DNA from: Bacillota bacterium
GTDB taxonomy: Bacteria > Bacillota > UBA4882 > UBA10575
Direction: 5' to 3'
NCBI GenBank assembly: GCA_012735195.1
Contig: JAAYIC010000059.1
Coordinates: forward strand, 1 to 50,684
DNA: 50,684 nucleotides
The notes below the pieces were generated by a model. That model was not told where the DNA came from, did not search any database, and was given only the letters and a program-made list of their open reading frames with translations. Shown piece by piece: positions 15,346-25,659 of this stretch; position 1 is the stretch's first letter, and every line of letters starts with the position of its first letter. Position numbers and translations under genes: made by a program.

Positions 15346-15870
15346 TCATGAATGATTAAAAATCATTACCCTGCCTTCTTCTCTGATGCCGATTAACCGC
15401 CGCTCCTGCCTGGTATCTTTCAAATCCTCTAACATATGATCGATCATTTCTTCTTGGAAAAGTTGCTCGTCCTCGGCTATTCCCTCGTCTTGGTCCCTGA
15501 TAATCTCCTGCGCATACTTGCTTGCGATAATCTCTATCACCATCGTTATCTCTTCTTGCGAAAAAGAAACGATGTCCCGCTTCAGTTCTAAAAAACTAAA
15601 CCCTTTTAACCTGCGGCAGGAGATTTTCAAGACCGTCGGTTGCTGGTTGTTCAATTCCAGCATGGCGTAAAGGCTCTCCGTCAAGTTCTCCCGGAGTTCC
15701 TTAATCTCCACCGCTGAAAACACCCGTTTAAAAATGAACGAAAAGGCAAAAGAGCCTTCCTCCGGGTTCAGACTGAGGGTGGCAATCTCCGGATACCGGA
15801 TCAGTAAAGACACAATTAGACTCATCGAATTGGTAAAAGGTTCTCCCTCTTTCCAAAAGACTCCTTTCAC
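15346..15870 (-). CDS. Conserved-looking protein of unknown function between rny and ymdB
   Basis: I do not recognise this 174-residue protein. It has no signal peptide or transmembrane helix. The N-terminal half reads as mixed alpha/beta ('MSLIVSLLIRYPEIATLSL', 'EGSFAFSFIFKRVFSAVEI') and the C-terminal half is acidic and helical, with a Glu/Asp/Gln-rich segment around residues 125-155. The GTG start at 15870 has a G-rich site upstream. It lies between rny and ymdB on the same strand, so a link to RNA turnover is possible by context only. Confidence 0.65.
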   Translation of the reverse strand: MKGVFWKEGEPFTNSMSLIVSLLIRYPEIATLSLNPEEGSFAFSFIFKRVFSAVEIKELRENLTESLYAMLELNNQQPTVLKISCRRLKGFSFLELKRDIVSFSQEEITMVIEIIASKYAQEIIRDQDEGIAEDEQLFQEEMIDHMLEDLKDTRQERRLIGIREEGRVMIFNHS

Positions 15871-15886
15871 CCCGTCCCCCCCTTAC

Positions 15887-15906
15887 TCGCCTGCTTACGC
15901 AGGCGA
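15887..15906. terminator. Hairpin downstream of rny
   Basis: A perfect 8-bp GC-rich stem with a 4-nt loop (15887-15894 with 15899-15906) lies about 35 bp past the rny stop. There is no T-tract on the minus strand, so termination here would be weak; it may protect the mRNA end. Confidence 0.4.
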
Positions 15907-15940
15907 CGTCTACCCGTGCGGGCGCCCATCATTTCCCCGG

Positions 15941-17452
15941 CTATTTGGCGTAATCCACCGCCCTGGTCTCCCTTATTACCGTAACCTTAATCTGTCCGGG
16001 ATATTCCAGTTCTTCTTCTATCTTCTTCGCGATCTCCTTAGCCGTACGCACGGCAGTGGCGTCATCGATCTTTTCCGGTTTAACCATGATCCGGATCTCC
16101 CTGCCGGCTTGGACGGCATAGACCTTCTCCACTCCGCCGAAGGAATTGGCGATATTCTCCAGCTTCTCCAGTCTTTTTAGATAGCTTTCCAAAGTTTCCC
16201 GCCGCGCACCCGGCCGTGCCGCAGAAATGGCATCCGCCGCCTGGACCAGCACGGCAACGATGGAATTAGGTTCAATATCGCCATGATGGGCGGCAATGGC
16301 ATGAACGACAGCCGGCGATTCCCGGTATTTTTTCGCCATCTCTGCCCCGATACTCACATGGGAACCTTCCACTTCATGGTCAACGGCTTTGCCGATATCA
16401 TGGAGCAACCCGGCCCTCTTTGCCAAATTAACATCCACACCCAATTCGGCCGCGATTAAACCGGCCAAGTGGGCCACTTCAATAGAGTGTTTCAACACGT
16501 TCTGCCCGTAGCTGGTACGATAATGCAAACGGCCTAAAAGACGGATGAGTTCCGGATGCAACCCGTGAATACCGACTTCAATAACAGCCCGTTCTCCCTC
16601 TTCCTTAATTACGTTGTCCACATCTTTACGGGCCTTCTCCACCATCTCCTCGATCCTGGCAGGGTGAATACGGCCGTCCGCAATCAACCGCTCCAGCGCC
16701 AGGCGGGCCACTTCCCGCCGGACGGGGTCAAATCCGGAGAGAATCACCGCTTCCGGTGTGTCATCAATAATCAAGTCGATCCCGGTCAGGGTCTCTAGAG
16801 CCCGGATATTCCTGCCTTCCCGGCCGATAATTCTTCCTTTCATTTCATCGTTGGGCAAGGAGACCACGGAAACAGTGGCTTCCGCCACGTGGTCTGCGGC
16901 GCATCTCTGGATGGCTGTGGACAAAATTTCTCTGGCTTTTTTATCCGCTTCCTCCTTTATCCTTGTTTCCGCCTCCCGGATACGCACCGCCACTTCCTGG
17001 GTCAGCTCATTCTCCAGTTCTGTCAGGAGAATCTTCTTGGCCTCCTCAGCGGTTAACCCGGAAATAACCTCCAACTCCTCTTGTTTTTTCTTGATCTGAT
17101 TTTTCAATTCGATTTGGAGTTTTTCCGTTTCTTCCTCTTTTTTGCTCAGGTTTTCTTCCCTTTTTTCCAGAATTTCCGCCTTGCGGTCAATATTTTCTTC
17201 CCTCTGCAATATCCTCTTTTCCAAACGCTGAATATCATTACGCCGCTCGCGGATCTCCCGTTCCAGTTCGTTCTTGATTCTTAGGGCTTCTTCCTTTGCC
17301 TCTAGAATGGCCTCACGCTTCCGGGCTTCACCCTCTTTTTCCGATTCTTCCAATATTTTCTTGGCGGTTTCTTCCGCTGAACGCAGCTGCATCGCTGCAC
17401 GAAACTTCTCAAGTAATACTCCGCCCAGTATGCTCAAGATAATCAAGGTCAA
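15941..17452 (-). CDS. rny: Ribonuclease Y
   Basis: RNase Y is the membrane-anchored endoribonuclease that initiates mRNA decay. It has an N-terminal helix '[17 protein letters not shown]', a long coiled coil (about 20-190), a KH domain with '[15 protein letters not shown]' and an HD domain with '[15 protein letters not shown]'. It ends in the family-typical 'AVDYAK' before a TAG stop. The open frame allows a TTG at 17452, but that codon lacks a ribosome site. An ideal GAGGAGG lies eight bases before an in-frame ATA at 17479, with a stop two codons further up. The true start may be that unusual codon, giving nine more residues. Confidence 0.95.
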   Translation of the reverse strand: MTLIILSILGGVLLEKFRAAMQLRSAEETAKKILEESEKEGEARKREAILEAKEEALRIKNELEREIRERRNDIQRLEKRILQREENIDRKAEILEKREENLSKKEEETEKLQIELKNQIKKKQEELEVISGLTAEEAKKILLTELENELTQEVAVRIREAETRIKEEADKKAREILSTAIQRCAADHVAEATVSVVSLPNDEMKGRIIGREGRNIRALETLTGIDLIIDDTPEAVILSGFDPVRREVARLALERLIADGRIHPARIEEMVEKARKDVDNVIKEEGERAVIEVGIHGLHPELIRLLGRLHYRTSYGQNVLKHSIEVAHLAGLIAAELGVDVNLAKRAGLLHDIGKAVDHEVEGSHVSIGAEMAKKYRESPAVVHAIAAHHGDIEPNSIVAVLVQAADAISAARPGARRETLESYLKRLEKLENIANSFGGVEKVYAVQAGREIRIMVKPEKIDDATAVRTAKEIAKKIEEELEYPGQIKVTVIRETRAVDYAK

Positions 17453-17523
17453 ATATTTAAATAAAGTCCAAACCTCTATTCCCTACACCTCCTCAGTCAA
17501 AAAGAACCCAAAAGCTAATAAAG

Positions 17524-17541
17524 CCGAGTAAGAACCCGGCT
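17524..17541 (-). terminator. Leader hairpin before rny
   Basis: On the minus strand GCCGGGTTC and a near-complementary ACTCGGC arm form a short stem followed by TTTATT, about 25 nt past the rny promoter. It may end recA-recX transcription or attenuate rny transcription. The T-tract is weak. Confidence 0.45.
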
Positions 17542-17566
17542 GTTTTTTCGTTCTTCTCGCTCTTAA

Positions 17567-17595
17567 ATTGTATCTTTTTTAAAAAATACTGTCAA
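17567..17595 (-). promoter_or_regulatory. Sigma-A promoter of rny
   Basis: A perfect TTGACA -35 box (17590-17595) and a TACAAT -10 box (17567-17572) are spaced by 17 bp on the minus strand. The -35 box overlaps the recX stop codon, so rny is transcribed independently of recA-recX. Confidence 0.85.
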
Positions 17596-18056
17596 GAGTC
17601 CTGATCCTTCTCAAAACATGCCTGGACGCTTTCGGAAGGAAATCCGGCCGATAATAACCTCCTTGCCCACTTAATCCGCTCCCGCTCCGTAGGTGCTCTT
17701 CCTTCCAGGCGTTCTCGGAACTTGCGCCACCAAGCGCGTAAGATTTTCTCTTCCTCCTCCTGCGGATAACCCCGGTCTATTTCTTCATCAATGGTTGCCG
17801 GCGCCACGCCGGCCACCTCCAGCCGGTGGCGGATAAACGCCCGGCTTCTCCCCTCCTGTTTAAACCTGTCAATTTCTGTCGCTGCATAGGCCCGGTCATC
17901 CAGATAGCCCCAATCCGTAAGTCGTTCTACGGCCATGCGGATCTCCGTTTCAGTATACCCCTTTTTGGCCAAAGCGGCAGTCAATCCCCGGCAGGTATAA
18001 TCCCTCCGGCTGAGAAAAACCAGCGCCTGTTCCATAGGGGTCGGTTTGGTGTTCAT
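17592..18056 (-). CDS. recX: Regulatory protein RecX
   Basis: RecX modulates RecA filament growth. The 154-residue protein has the three-helix repeat pattern: '[15 protein letters not shown]' at the start, '[20 protein letters not shown]' in the middle and '[19 protein letters not shown]' at the end. It overlaps recA by four bases (ATGA), so translation is coupled, as is common in Firmicutes. Confidence 0.94.
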   Translation of the reverse strand: MNTKPTPMEQALVFLSRRDYTCRGLTAALAKKGYTETEIRMAVERLTDWGYLDDRAYAATEIDRFKQEGRSRAFIRHRLEVAGVAPATIDEEIDRGYPQEEEEKILRAWWRKFRERLEGRAPTERERIKWARRLLSAGFPSESVQACFEKDQDS

Positions 18057-19135
18057 TTTTGCGTTTTTCTGCCGGCCTTATCCTTTTCTTTCTCCTCTTT
18101 AATTTCCTTACCGCTTCCCCCGCCCATGGACTCTTCTTTCCTGGCCAAGCCCAATTTGGGGTAGAGGGCCTTTTCGATCTCCTCGACAAGCTCCGGGTGG
18201 CCGTCCAGGAAATCGCGGGAATTCTCCCGTCCTTGACCGAGACGAATCTCGCCAAAGGAAAACCAGGCGCCGCTTTTATTAACGATGTCGTGCGCTACGG
18301 CCAGTTCCAGCAGACAACCGGTTTTGGAGATCCCCTTTCCGTACAGGATATCCAATTCCGCCTCTTTAAAAGGAGGCGCCACCTTGTTTTTAACCACTTT
18401 CACCCGGATACGGTTCCCTATCAATTCATTCCCATGCTTCAGTGTTTCGGTCTTTCGGACTTCTAGACGCACTGAAGAATAGAACTTCAATGCCCGGCCG
18501 CCGGGGGTCACTTCCGGGTTGCCAAAGATCACCCCGACCTTTTCCCGGATCTGATTGATAAAGATCGCCACCGTCTGCGATTTGCTGATGGCGCCGGTCA
18601 GTTTCCGCAGGGCCTGGGACATCAACCGCGCCTGCAGGCCCACATGGGCATCGCCCATCTCTCCCTCCAGCTCCGCCCGGGGAGTCAGGGCGGCCACGGA
18701 GTCGACGACAACCACGTCCACGGCTCCGCTGCGGACCAGGGCCTCGGCGATCTCCAAGGCCTGTTCTCCTGTATCCGGCTGGGAAATCAAGAGATTATCA
18801 ATATCCACCCCTAAATTCCTGGCATAAATGGGGTCCAACGCATGCTCGGCGTCGATAAAGGCGGCAATCCCGCCTAATTTTTGCGCCTCTGCAGCAATAT
18901 GCAATGCCACTGTGGTTTTTCCGGAAGCCTCCGGTCCGTAGATCTCGACGATCCTCCCCCGGGGAACACCCCCAATCCCTAAAGCCAAGTCCAGCGTAAT
19001 CGCACCGGTAGGGATAAAGTCCACTTGCAGCTTGGCGCCGGCTTCTCCCAATTTCATAATGGAGCCTTTGCCAAACTGTTTTTCGATTTGAAGCATCGCC
19101 ATATCCAGAGCCTTTTGCCTTTCATCCGCCGCCAT
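18053..19135 (-). CDS. recA: Recombinase RecA
   Basis: RecA catalyses strand exchange and LexA self-cleavage. The 360-residue protein has Walker A '[14 protein letters not shown]', Walker B '[12 protein letters not shown]', loop L2 '[13 protein letters not shown]' and the typical N-terminus '[16 protein letters not shown]'. The C-terminal tail is long and charged. The ATG at 19135 follows AAGGGTG. It starts only 30 bp after the tandem-GGDEF gene. I found no GAAC-N4-GTTC SOS box in the short upstream region. Confidence 0.98.
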   Translation of the reverse strand: MAADERQKALDMAMLQIEKQFGKGSIMKLGEAGAKLQVDFIPTGAITLDLALGIGGVPRGRIVEIYGPEASGKTTVALHIAAEAQKLGGIAAFIDAEHALDPIYARNLGVDIDNLLISQPDTGEQALEIAEALVRSGAVDVVVVDSVAALTPRAELEGEMGDAHVGLQARLMSQALRKLTGAISKSQTVAIFINQIREKVGVIFGNPEVTPGGRALKFYSSVRLEVRKTETLKHGNELIGNRIRVKVVKNKVAPPFKEAELDILYGKGISKTGCLLELAVAHDIVNKSGAWFSFGEIRLGQGRENSRDFLDGHPELVEEIEKALYPKLGLARKEESMGGGSGKEIKEEKEKDKAGRKTQK

Positions 19136-19165
19136 TTTTATCACCCTTTCCCAGAGTTCATTCAA

Positions 19166-20284
19166 TTACCCCCGGCCGCTCTCCTCAATACATTCCCGTA
19201 CGCGTGCGTGCACGGTACTGTAACAGTCTTGCGCCTCACAGACCTGGTTTTTTCCACCCCGTTTTGCCGCGTTGTTGGCCTCTTCCGCCTTGACCAGGAG
19301 TTCCTCCCTGGTCACACCGTCCTCCGGGCAACTGGCAACCCCGACCGAAATCGTAACCGGATAAGGCCAATCCTTACTTCCTTCTTCCACTGCCGCCCGT
19401 AATCTCTCCCCCACTTCCATAGCGAAGCAACGGTCGGCATTATGCAAAAAAACCAGAAATTCATCACCGGACAACCAACGGGCTACCCGGTCATTGTGGC
19501 GTAATGTTTTCTTGAGCAAAGTGGCAAGCTGTCGAATCATCTGGTTACCCTGTTGGTAACCGAGAAGATTATATTGTTTTAAATTATCACCGTCAATCAA
19601 TAATACGCTGCAAGGTTCGCCGTACCGCCGGTATTCCTCGAGCATTTGCTCAAAAAACAACTCCGCCGCCCGGTAATTGGGTAAACCGGAAACCTCATCA
19701 TTAAGCGCAAGGGTAAATGCGGCATCCAGCAGCCCCAAGGTTTCATAAACCCTTTCCACCATATGGTCAATGAGTTTCTCCGCCCAGATGGGAAGATGCA
19801 TGGGAAACTCGGTATACCTGCAATCGGCCAGGGCGAGATAAGCGGCTTTCAGGATTGTGGAAACGGAGACACCGTTCTTCCCGTATTCACCGTAAGTTAC
19901 TATACTGGTACGGATTTCAGCATTCGGTACCGAGTGCCAGAAGGCCTTTTCCCGGAAGAGGATACTGATCTCCGTGGCCAGGCTTTCTGCTTCCGCCTGT
20001 GTCTTTTCAGGCAGGACAATAACGAACTCCCCTTCTCCGATACGAAAAGCCGCCATCCGCCGGTAATCATCTCTGGCGATCTCCGCCCGCAACAGGCCGG
20101 CCAACGCCCGGATGCAGGAGTCGATAGTTTTTTTGTCGTTTGTTTCATCCTTAATCAGTTCTGTAAGGTCAAGGGTGATAATAGTTCCTTTTGTTCCAAA
20201 AACCGTGTTGGTAGCCGCTTTCAGCAGCCCAAAAAAATTCCCCAGTCCTGTCTGTGAATCATACAAAAGATTCCCCATTAACAT
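19166..20284 (-). CDS. Tandem-GGDEF protein (putative diguanylate cyclase)
   Basis: The protein carries two GGDEF-type domains of about 160 residues with a helical linker. The first is degenerate: the signature is 'RIGEGEF' and the metal-binding region reads 'TLDLTELIKDE'. The second looks active, with 'LLIDGDNLKQYN', 'YQQGNQMI' and the 'SGDEF' signature, so it could make cyclic di-GMP. There is no membrane or receiver domain. I prefer the ATG at 20284 after GGGAGGT; an ATG at 20320 lacks a site. The last 20 or so codons are written over an alternating purine-pyrimidine run (19198-19213). Confidence 0.88.
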   Translation of the reverse strand: MLMGNLLYDSQTGLGNFFGLLKAATNTVFGTKGTIITLDLTELIKDETNDKKTIDSCIRALAGLLRAEIARDDYRRMAAFRIGEGEFVIVLPEKTQAEAESLATEISILFREKAFWHSVPNAEIRTSIVTYGEYGKNGVSVSTILKAAYLALADCRYTEFPMHLPIWAEKLIDHMVERVYETLGLLDAAFTLALNDEVSGLPNYRAAELFFEQMLEEYRRYGEPCSVLLIDGDNLKQYNLLGYQQGNQMIRQLATLLKKTLRHNDRVARWLSGDEFLVFLHNADRCFAMEVGERLRAAVEEGSKDWPYPVTISVGVASCPEDGVTREELLVKAEEANNAAKRGGKNQVCEAQDCYSTVHARVRECIEESGRG

Positions 20285-20437
20285 CCCATGTACCTCCCGT
20301 GCTTCCGCCAACACGACCATTCACCGGTTTTCTACAGCTGCCAGATATACCTGCAAACTTGTCTGTATTATTTTGACATTTTTCCCATAATTCCTGCCTG
20401 GTTTTACAAAGGTAAACACCGCAAAGGCAAAAGGCTG

Positions 20438-20917
20438 TCATTTGGTGTACCGGTCCGCTACTTTAAAGGCCCCATAAGACTCGGGCTTAATCCGCGCCCC
20501 AAAGCCGCTGCCCACGACCATCCCTACTACTTCACGGATGACCTCCTTTGTGCGGCCTTGTTTGCCGATATCCAAATGAATCTCGATATTCGGTTCCTTA
20601 AAACCCTTAAAACCCACAGCGGCCAGCCTTTCCATCAGGCGCGAGGCCACTCCCAGACTCCGGGCGGTTTCCATAAAAATTCTCTGTTTTAAACTGAGTT
20701 TTTTCTTTTCCCGCTCGCGGGTGTAATAAAACCTTCCTCCTTTACCCTCCCGGAGAATAATGACAGCCGTAACATAACATATATCTTCACGCAATTGTGA
20801 ATCGGTGCCGACAATCAACTTGTAATTCTCTTCCGGCGCCTCCTTGGTAAAACTGATAATGTCCCTGAACATCTGGTCAAAGGTGAGCCGTCCTTTGGTG
20901 GGACTTATATAATACAT
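20438..20917 (-). CDS. ykuK: YkuK family RNase H-like protein (DUF458)
   Basis: The 159-residue protein matches the YkuK/DUF458 family, predicted to have an RNase H-like fold and of unknown substrate. Typical are the opening 'SPTKGRLTFDQMF', the 'LIVGTDSQLRE' strand with its acidic residue, the 'IEIHLDIGKQGRTKEVIREV' segment, and the end 'GARIKPESYGAFKVADRYTK'. The start follows GAGGAGAGGGTC. It lies 10 bp after ksgA. Downstream 20285-20437 has no further gene. Confidence 0.88.
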   Translation of the reverse strand: MYYISPTKGRLTFDQMFRDIISFTKEAPEENYKLIVGTDSQLREDICYVTAVIILREGKGGRFYYTREREKKKLSLKQRIFMETARSLGVASRLMERLAAVGFKGFKEPNIEIHLDIGKQGRTKEVIREVVGMVVGSGFGARIKPESYGAFKVADRYTK

Positions 20918-20927
20918 GACCCTCTCC

Positions 20928-21803
20928 TCATTTTGTTAAATAGGATGCCAGTAATAAGAACTCTGCAACCGAGAGATCTTCTCCTCTTCCTCCGGGGTCG
21001 AGACCCAGGACTCGGAAGGCTTCTTGCAGGCGTTTTTCTCCCCCGAGTTCCGGGGCGATTCTCCGTAAGGCATTGGCCAGAGTCTTCCGGCGTGCATTAA
21101 AGACCGTACGCACCAGCAATTTGAAAAGCCGTTCCGTTTCCACAGAACCCTCTTTTTTTCTTGGCACAAGCCGGAGAATGGCGGAACTCACCTGCGGACG
21201 GGGGAAAAAGACACTGGGTGGTACGGTCCCTAACAATTCGACTTCCGCGTGGTACTGAACCCCCACGGTTAAAGCCCCGTACTTTTTACTCCCGGGCACG
21301 GCGGCAATCCGCTCCGCCACCTCCTTCTGGACCAGGAAAACCAGGAGACTCCAGTTTATACCGGACTCAAGGAGATAAAAAAGCAGCGGGGAAGTAATAT
21401 AATAGGGGATATTGGCCACCACCTTAAGGTTGGCGTGCGACCGCTCATTGCCAAAGAGCGCCTGCAGGTCTACTCTGAGAATATCCGTAAAAAGCAACCG
21501 GAGATTCTCTCTTTGCCCCAGTACCTCCCGGAGAACCGGCGCCAGTGACCGGTCTTTTTCCACCGCTGTCACCATCCCCGCCTTCTCCGCCAAGATTTTG
21601 GTTAAAGCTCCAACCCCCGCCCCCACTTCCAAAACGGAATCGGCCGGGGTTACCCCGGCTGCAGCCGTTATTTTCTGCAGCACATTTTTGTCGACCAGAA
21701 AATTCTGGCCCAGTCTTTTTTGGGGTTTAATCCCATGCTTGCGCAGGAGTTCCTGGAGCACGCGGGGAGAAGCCGGGTTGAGTTCGCTGCCGGAAGAAGG
21801 CAA
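20928..21803 (-). CDS. rsmA: 16S rRNA (adenine1518/1519-N6) dimethyltransferase
   Basis: RsmA (KsgA) dimethylates two adjacent adenines near the 3' end of 16S rRNA during 30S assembly. The 291-residue protein has 'RLGQNFLVDKNVL', the SAM site 'VLEVGAGVGALTKIL', the catalytic 'NIPYYITSPLLFYLL' and 'FFPRPQVSSAILRL'. The start is a TTG at 21803 after GGAGGGAG. The neighbourhood metG-tatD-ksgA is conserved in Firmicutes, but RNase M5 (rnmV), usually between tatD and ksgA, is missing and a REC-GGDEF gene takes its place. Confidence 0.97.
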   Translation of the reverse strand: MPSSGSELNPASPRVLQELLRKHGIKPQKRLGQNFLVDKNVLQKITAAAGVTPADSVLEVGAGVGALTKILAEKAGMVTAVEKDRSLAPVLREVLGQRENLRLLFTDILRVDLQALFGNERSHANLKVVANIPYYITSPLLFYLLESGINWSLLVFLVQKEVAERIAAVPGSKKYGALTVGVQYHAEVELLGTVPPSVFFPRPQVSSAILRLVPRKKEGSVETERLFKLLVRTVFNARRKTLANALRRIAPELGGEKRLQEAFRVLGLDPGGRGEDLSVAEFLLLASYLTK

Positions 21804-21808
21804 AGGAG

Positions 21809-22738
21809 TTACTCCCTCCGGCGGTCCATCATTAAATGACTTCCCGGTCTGACCTTTATATATTGTAGTATCTCCTCTCCCACCTCTTTTATTTCCAAGG
21901 GATGAGTGAATTTCCGTTCCCCGCTTTCCACCAATGCCACACCCAGGGAGATCAAACCGCCGGTGGTCATTTTCCCCTCCCGGTCCTCTACCACCACTCC
22001 GCCGCGTTCCCGGTCTTCTTTCCGGTAAAAACCGGGAACCTCCCGGTCGAACCGGTTAATAATCTTCTCCCCCACCTGTCTTCCAAGGTCCTGCGGCAAC
22101 AGGACGGCGAAATGATCACCCTGGATATGGGCGAGGAAGACATCGGGAGTGGTCAGTTCATCGGTAACCTCTTGAATAATCCGGGCCAGCCATTTGACCA
22201 CCTCATCCCCGGCGGAAAACCCGTAATATTTATTATAGATCCGAAACTCCTTGATATCGATAAAGAGAAGGGCAAAAGACCCTTCGGCCTGCATGCGGTC
22301 TTGAACCTCCTTGCGCAGGGCTTCCCAATCAAAAAAACCCGGGATGAAATTGGACTGCAAAACCCGGAGAGTCGCCATTATTTGGTGGACCCTAAACAAA
22401 ACCTCCCGGGGGTTAAAGGGTTTGACCAATTGGTCATCGACCCGCAAACCCAATTTCGCCAGATCCTTAAGGTCGACAACCTTATCCGACAGGAGGAGGA
22501 TTCCAACCCGGCGGGTCCTGGGGTTTAACCGCAGGTCGTAACAGACCTCCAGCCCGTCTTTTTCCGGGAGTTTTTGGTCGACAATAATAATGCCGGCATC
22601 GAATTCCAAGGCTTTTTCAAGCACCTCATCGCCTTTCTTGCTGACCGCCACCTGATAACCGGCATTGGAAAGGCGAACCACCATCAACTCCGCCAGGTGC
22701 GAGTCATACTCGGCGATCAGGACCCTCTCCAGGTTCAT
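21809..22738 (-). CDS. Response regulator with degenerate GGDEF domain
   Basis: The receiver domain (about 1-120) has the phosphoacceptor Asp in 'IIIVDQKLPEKDGLEV' and the conserved Lys in 'QLVKPFNPREVL'. The second domain keeps 'LFIDIKEFRIYNKYYGFSAG' but has 'QGDHF' where GGDEF is expected, so diguanylate cyclase activity is doubtful; it may bind nucleotide or partner proteins instead. The start follows GAGGGAGGGG. It sits between tatD and ksgA. No cognate histidine kinase is adjacent. Confidence 0.87.
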   Translation of the reverse strand: MNLERVLIAEYDSHLAELMVVRLSNAGYQVAVSKKGDEVLEKALEFDAGIIIVDQKLPEKDGLEVCYDLRLNPRTRRVGILLLSDKVVDLKDLAKLGLRVDDQLVKPFNPREVLFRVHQIMATLRVLQSNFIPGFFDWEALRKEVQDRMQAEGSFALLFIDIKEFRIYNKYYGFSAGDEVVKWLARIIQEVTDELTTPDVFLAHIQGDHFAVLLPQDLGRQVGEKIINRFDREVPGFYRKEDRERGGVVVEDREGKMTTGGLISLGVALVESGERKFTHPLEIKEVGEEILQYIKVRPGSHLMMDRRRE

Positions 22739-22824
22739 GCGATCCCCTCCCTCATCCCTCTCCCTAACTGATTCGACTTATCCGTTGCCATTCCTTCCGT
22801 CCGGACTAATATGGGCCAATCTTT

Positions 22825-23616
22825 CTAGTTTCCCGCCGGAAAGGCGGCCGCGGCCCGCGGGAACAGCCGGAAGGCGTTTTCTGTGGTGGAAACGGCAAGC
22901 TCTTCCCAGCTCACACCTGTGATCTCGGCGACCCGCCCGGCGGTGTGGACAAGATATGCCGGTTCATTACGCCTGCCCCGGTAGGGATGGGGAGTAAGAT
23001 AAGGAGCGTCTGTCTCCAGAACCAGCCGGCAAGTGGGAATGGCCTTGACCACCTCCGGCAATTTTCTGGCATTCTTGAAGGTGACCGGACCCCCGACAGA
23101 GATATAAAGCCCCAGTGCCAAAAAGTCTCTCAGCATCTCCTTGCTGCCGGAATAGGCATGAAGCACGCCCCGGTGGTTTTCACCGGCCGCCTGCAACAGG
23201 CGAAAAAGATCATTATGGGACTCGCGGTTATGAATAATCACCGGTAAATCCGCTGCTTCCGCCAGGGCCAGTTGCCGCCGGAAAATCTCCTGCTGGCGTT
23301 CGCGCGGCGAATGGTTGTAATGGTAATCCAGGCCGATCTCACCCACGGCCACCACTTTTTCTTCGGCCAGTAACCGCCGGAGTTCTTTTTCTACCTCCGG
23401 ATTATAGGTGACCGCATCATGGGGGTGCACTCCGACGGCGGCAAAAACCCCCTCATACTGCCGGGCCAACTCCACCGCCCGCACCGAAGAAGGCAGGTCG
23501 TAACCGGGCACCAGTATATACCCCACACCCTGTTGCCGGGCACGGCCGATGACCTCCTCCAGGTCGTCGTGGTAAGCATCGTCATTTAGGTGACAATGGG
23601 TATCAAAGAACTTCAT
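22825..23616 (-). CDS. tatD: TatD family metal-dependent hydrolase
   Basis: TatD proteins are cytoplasmic metal-dependent nucleases. The 263-residue TIM barrel carries 'FDTHCHLNDDAY', 'AVGEIGLDYHYN', 'VIIHNRES', 'VLHAYSGS' and 'VLETDAPYLTPHPYRGRRNEP', whose key residues are the family metal ligands. It overlaps the end of metG by an ATGA junction, the usual Firmicutes order. The stop is TAG and the end of the protein looks natural. Confidence 0.95.
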   Translation of the reverse strand: MKFFDTHCHLNDDAYHDDLEEVIGRARQQGVGYILVPGYDLPSSVRAVELARQYEGVFAAVGVHPHDAVTYNPEVEKELRRLLAEEKVVAVGEIGLDYHYNHSPRERQQEIFRRQLALAEAADLPVIIHNRESHNDLFRLLQAAGENHRGVLHAYSGSKEMLRDFLALGLYISVGGPVTFKNARKLPEVVKAIPTCRLVLETDAPYLTPHPYRGRRNEPAYLVHTAGRVAEITGVSWEELAVSTTENAFRLFPRAAAAFPAGN

Positions 23617-24629
23617 CGCACCCTTGCACCCTCGCCAACGGATTTTTCCGGAACCACCAGCGCCAGTTCATCGCCATTCGCGGCCGCCAGGAGCATCCCT
23701 TGGGAAAGCAGGCCGCGGATCTTCGCCGGTTTCAAGTTGGCGACCACCACAATTTCCCGGCCGATTAAGGAAGTGGGTTCATAGTGCTGCCCGATCCCGG
23801 CCACCAGCTGGCGTTCCTCCCCGCCCAACTTGATAGTAAGCTTGAGCAGCTTATCAGTATCCGGGACCCTTTCCGCAGCCAAGACCCGGGCCACCCGCAG
23901 ATCCAAGCGGGCAAACTCCTCAATGGTGACGAGATCCGCGCCTTCCGGAGTCTCATCCGGTTTCACCGGCGGTTTTGCCTCCGTTGGCGCTTTCGCCTGC
24001 AACTTCGCTGCCGGGGATTTGCCCCCTTTCCCTGCGGGCGTTGACGGTTCTTTCTCCGGAGCGCACTCCTTTTTGTCCGTCTCGATCCTGGGAAAGAGGG
24101 GTTTGCCTTTTTTCACCCGTGTACCGGTGGGGAAGCGCCCCCAGACCGCCTCTTTCTCCGGGTTCAAAGCCGCTGGATCGCCCTCCAGACCCAGCTGTGC
24201 CCAGATTTTCCCCGGGGTCTCCACCAAAAACGGGGTTAACAAAAGGGCGGTCACCCGGAGTGATTCGGCCATGGTATAGAGGACCGTCGCCAGCCGTTCC
24301 CTGTTTCCCTCTTTATTCAACGCCCAGGGCGCGGCGGAATCAATATATTTATTGGTCTTCTCCACCAGCCGGAAGATGGCGGCCAAAGCGCCGGAAACAT
24401 CCAGCTTCTCTATATATTCCTTCCGCTCGCGCAGGGCTGCAGCAGCCTGGTCAATCACTTCCCGGTCAAGGTCCTCATAGGTATTGGGGGCTGGAACCGT
24501 CCCGCCGGCAAACTTCTCGATCATCGCCACCGTCCGGTGGAGGAGGTTGCCGAGATCATTGGCCAGGTCATTATTGATCCGTAAGATTAGGGCGTCCTCC
24601 GAATAGACCCCGTCGGCGCCGAAAGGCAT
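23613..24629 (-). CDS. metG: Methionyl-tRNA synthetase, C-terminal part (after in-frame TAG)
   Basis: This 338-residue frame holds the anticodon-binding helical domain ('RINNDLANDLGNLLHRTVAM' near its start; 'YIDSAAPWALNKEGN'). A low-complexity Pro/Ala/Lys linker follows (about 160-215), then a C-terminal tRNA-binding OB domain ('LDLRVARVLAAERVPDTDKL'). Homologues read Leu-Leu-Arg-Glu-(Val/Ile)-Pro-Phe-Gly without interruption across this junction. Here the Glu codon is replaced by TAG and the next codon is ATG. There is no ribosome site before this ATG. It is therefore most simply the second half of one metG gene. Confidence 0.9.
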   Translation of the reverse strand: MPFGADGVYSEDALILRINNDLANDLGNLLHRTVAMIEKFAGGTVPAPNTYEDLDREVIDQAAAALRERKEYIEKLDVSGALAAIFRLVEKTNKYIDSAAPWALNKEGNRERLATVLYTMAESLRVTALLLTPFLVETPGKIWAQLGLEGDPAALNPEKEAVWGRFPTGTRVKKGKPLFPRIETDKKECAPEKEPSTPAGKGGKSPAAKLQAKAPTEAKPPVKPDETPEGADLVTIEEFARLDLRVARVLAAERVPDTDKLLKLTIKLGGEERQLVAGIGQHYEPTSLIGREIVVVANLKPAKIRGLLSQGMLLAAANGDELALVVPEKSVGEGARVR

Positions 24630-25625
<996 letters not shown>

Positions 25626-25659
25626 TTAGCAGACAGGGGACGGTTCCTTGTCCCTTGCT

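Noticed and set aside
1508-18055. Complete reassignment of TAG as a sense codon
   Set aside because: Several genes (murA, rny, tatD, dnaK, ylbJ) end in TAG exactly where their families end, so TAG still works as a stop.
19136-19300. Search for a LexA/SOS box before recA
   Set aside because: No GAAC-N4-GTTC match is visible; recA starts 30 bp after another gene, so control may lie further upstream.
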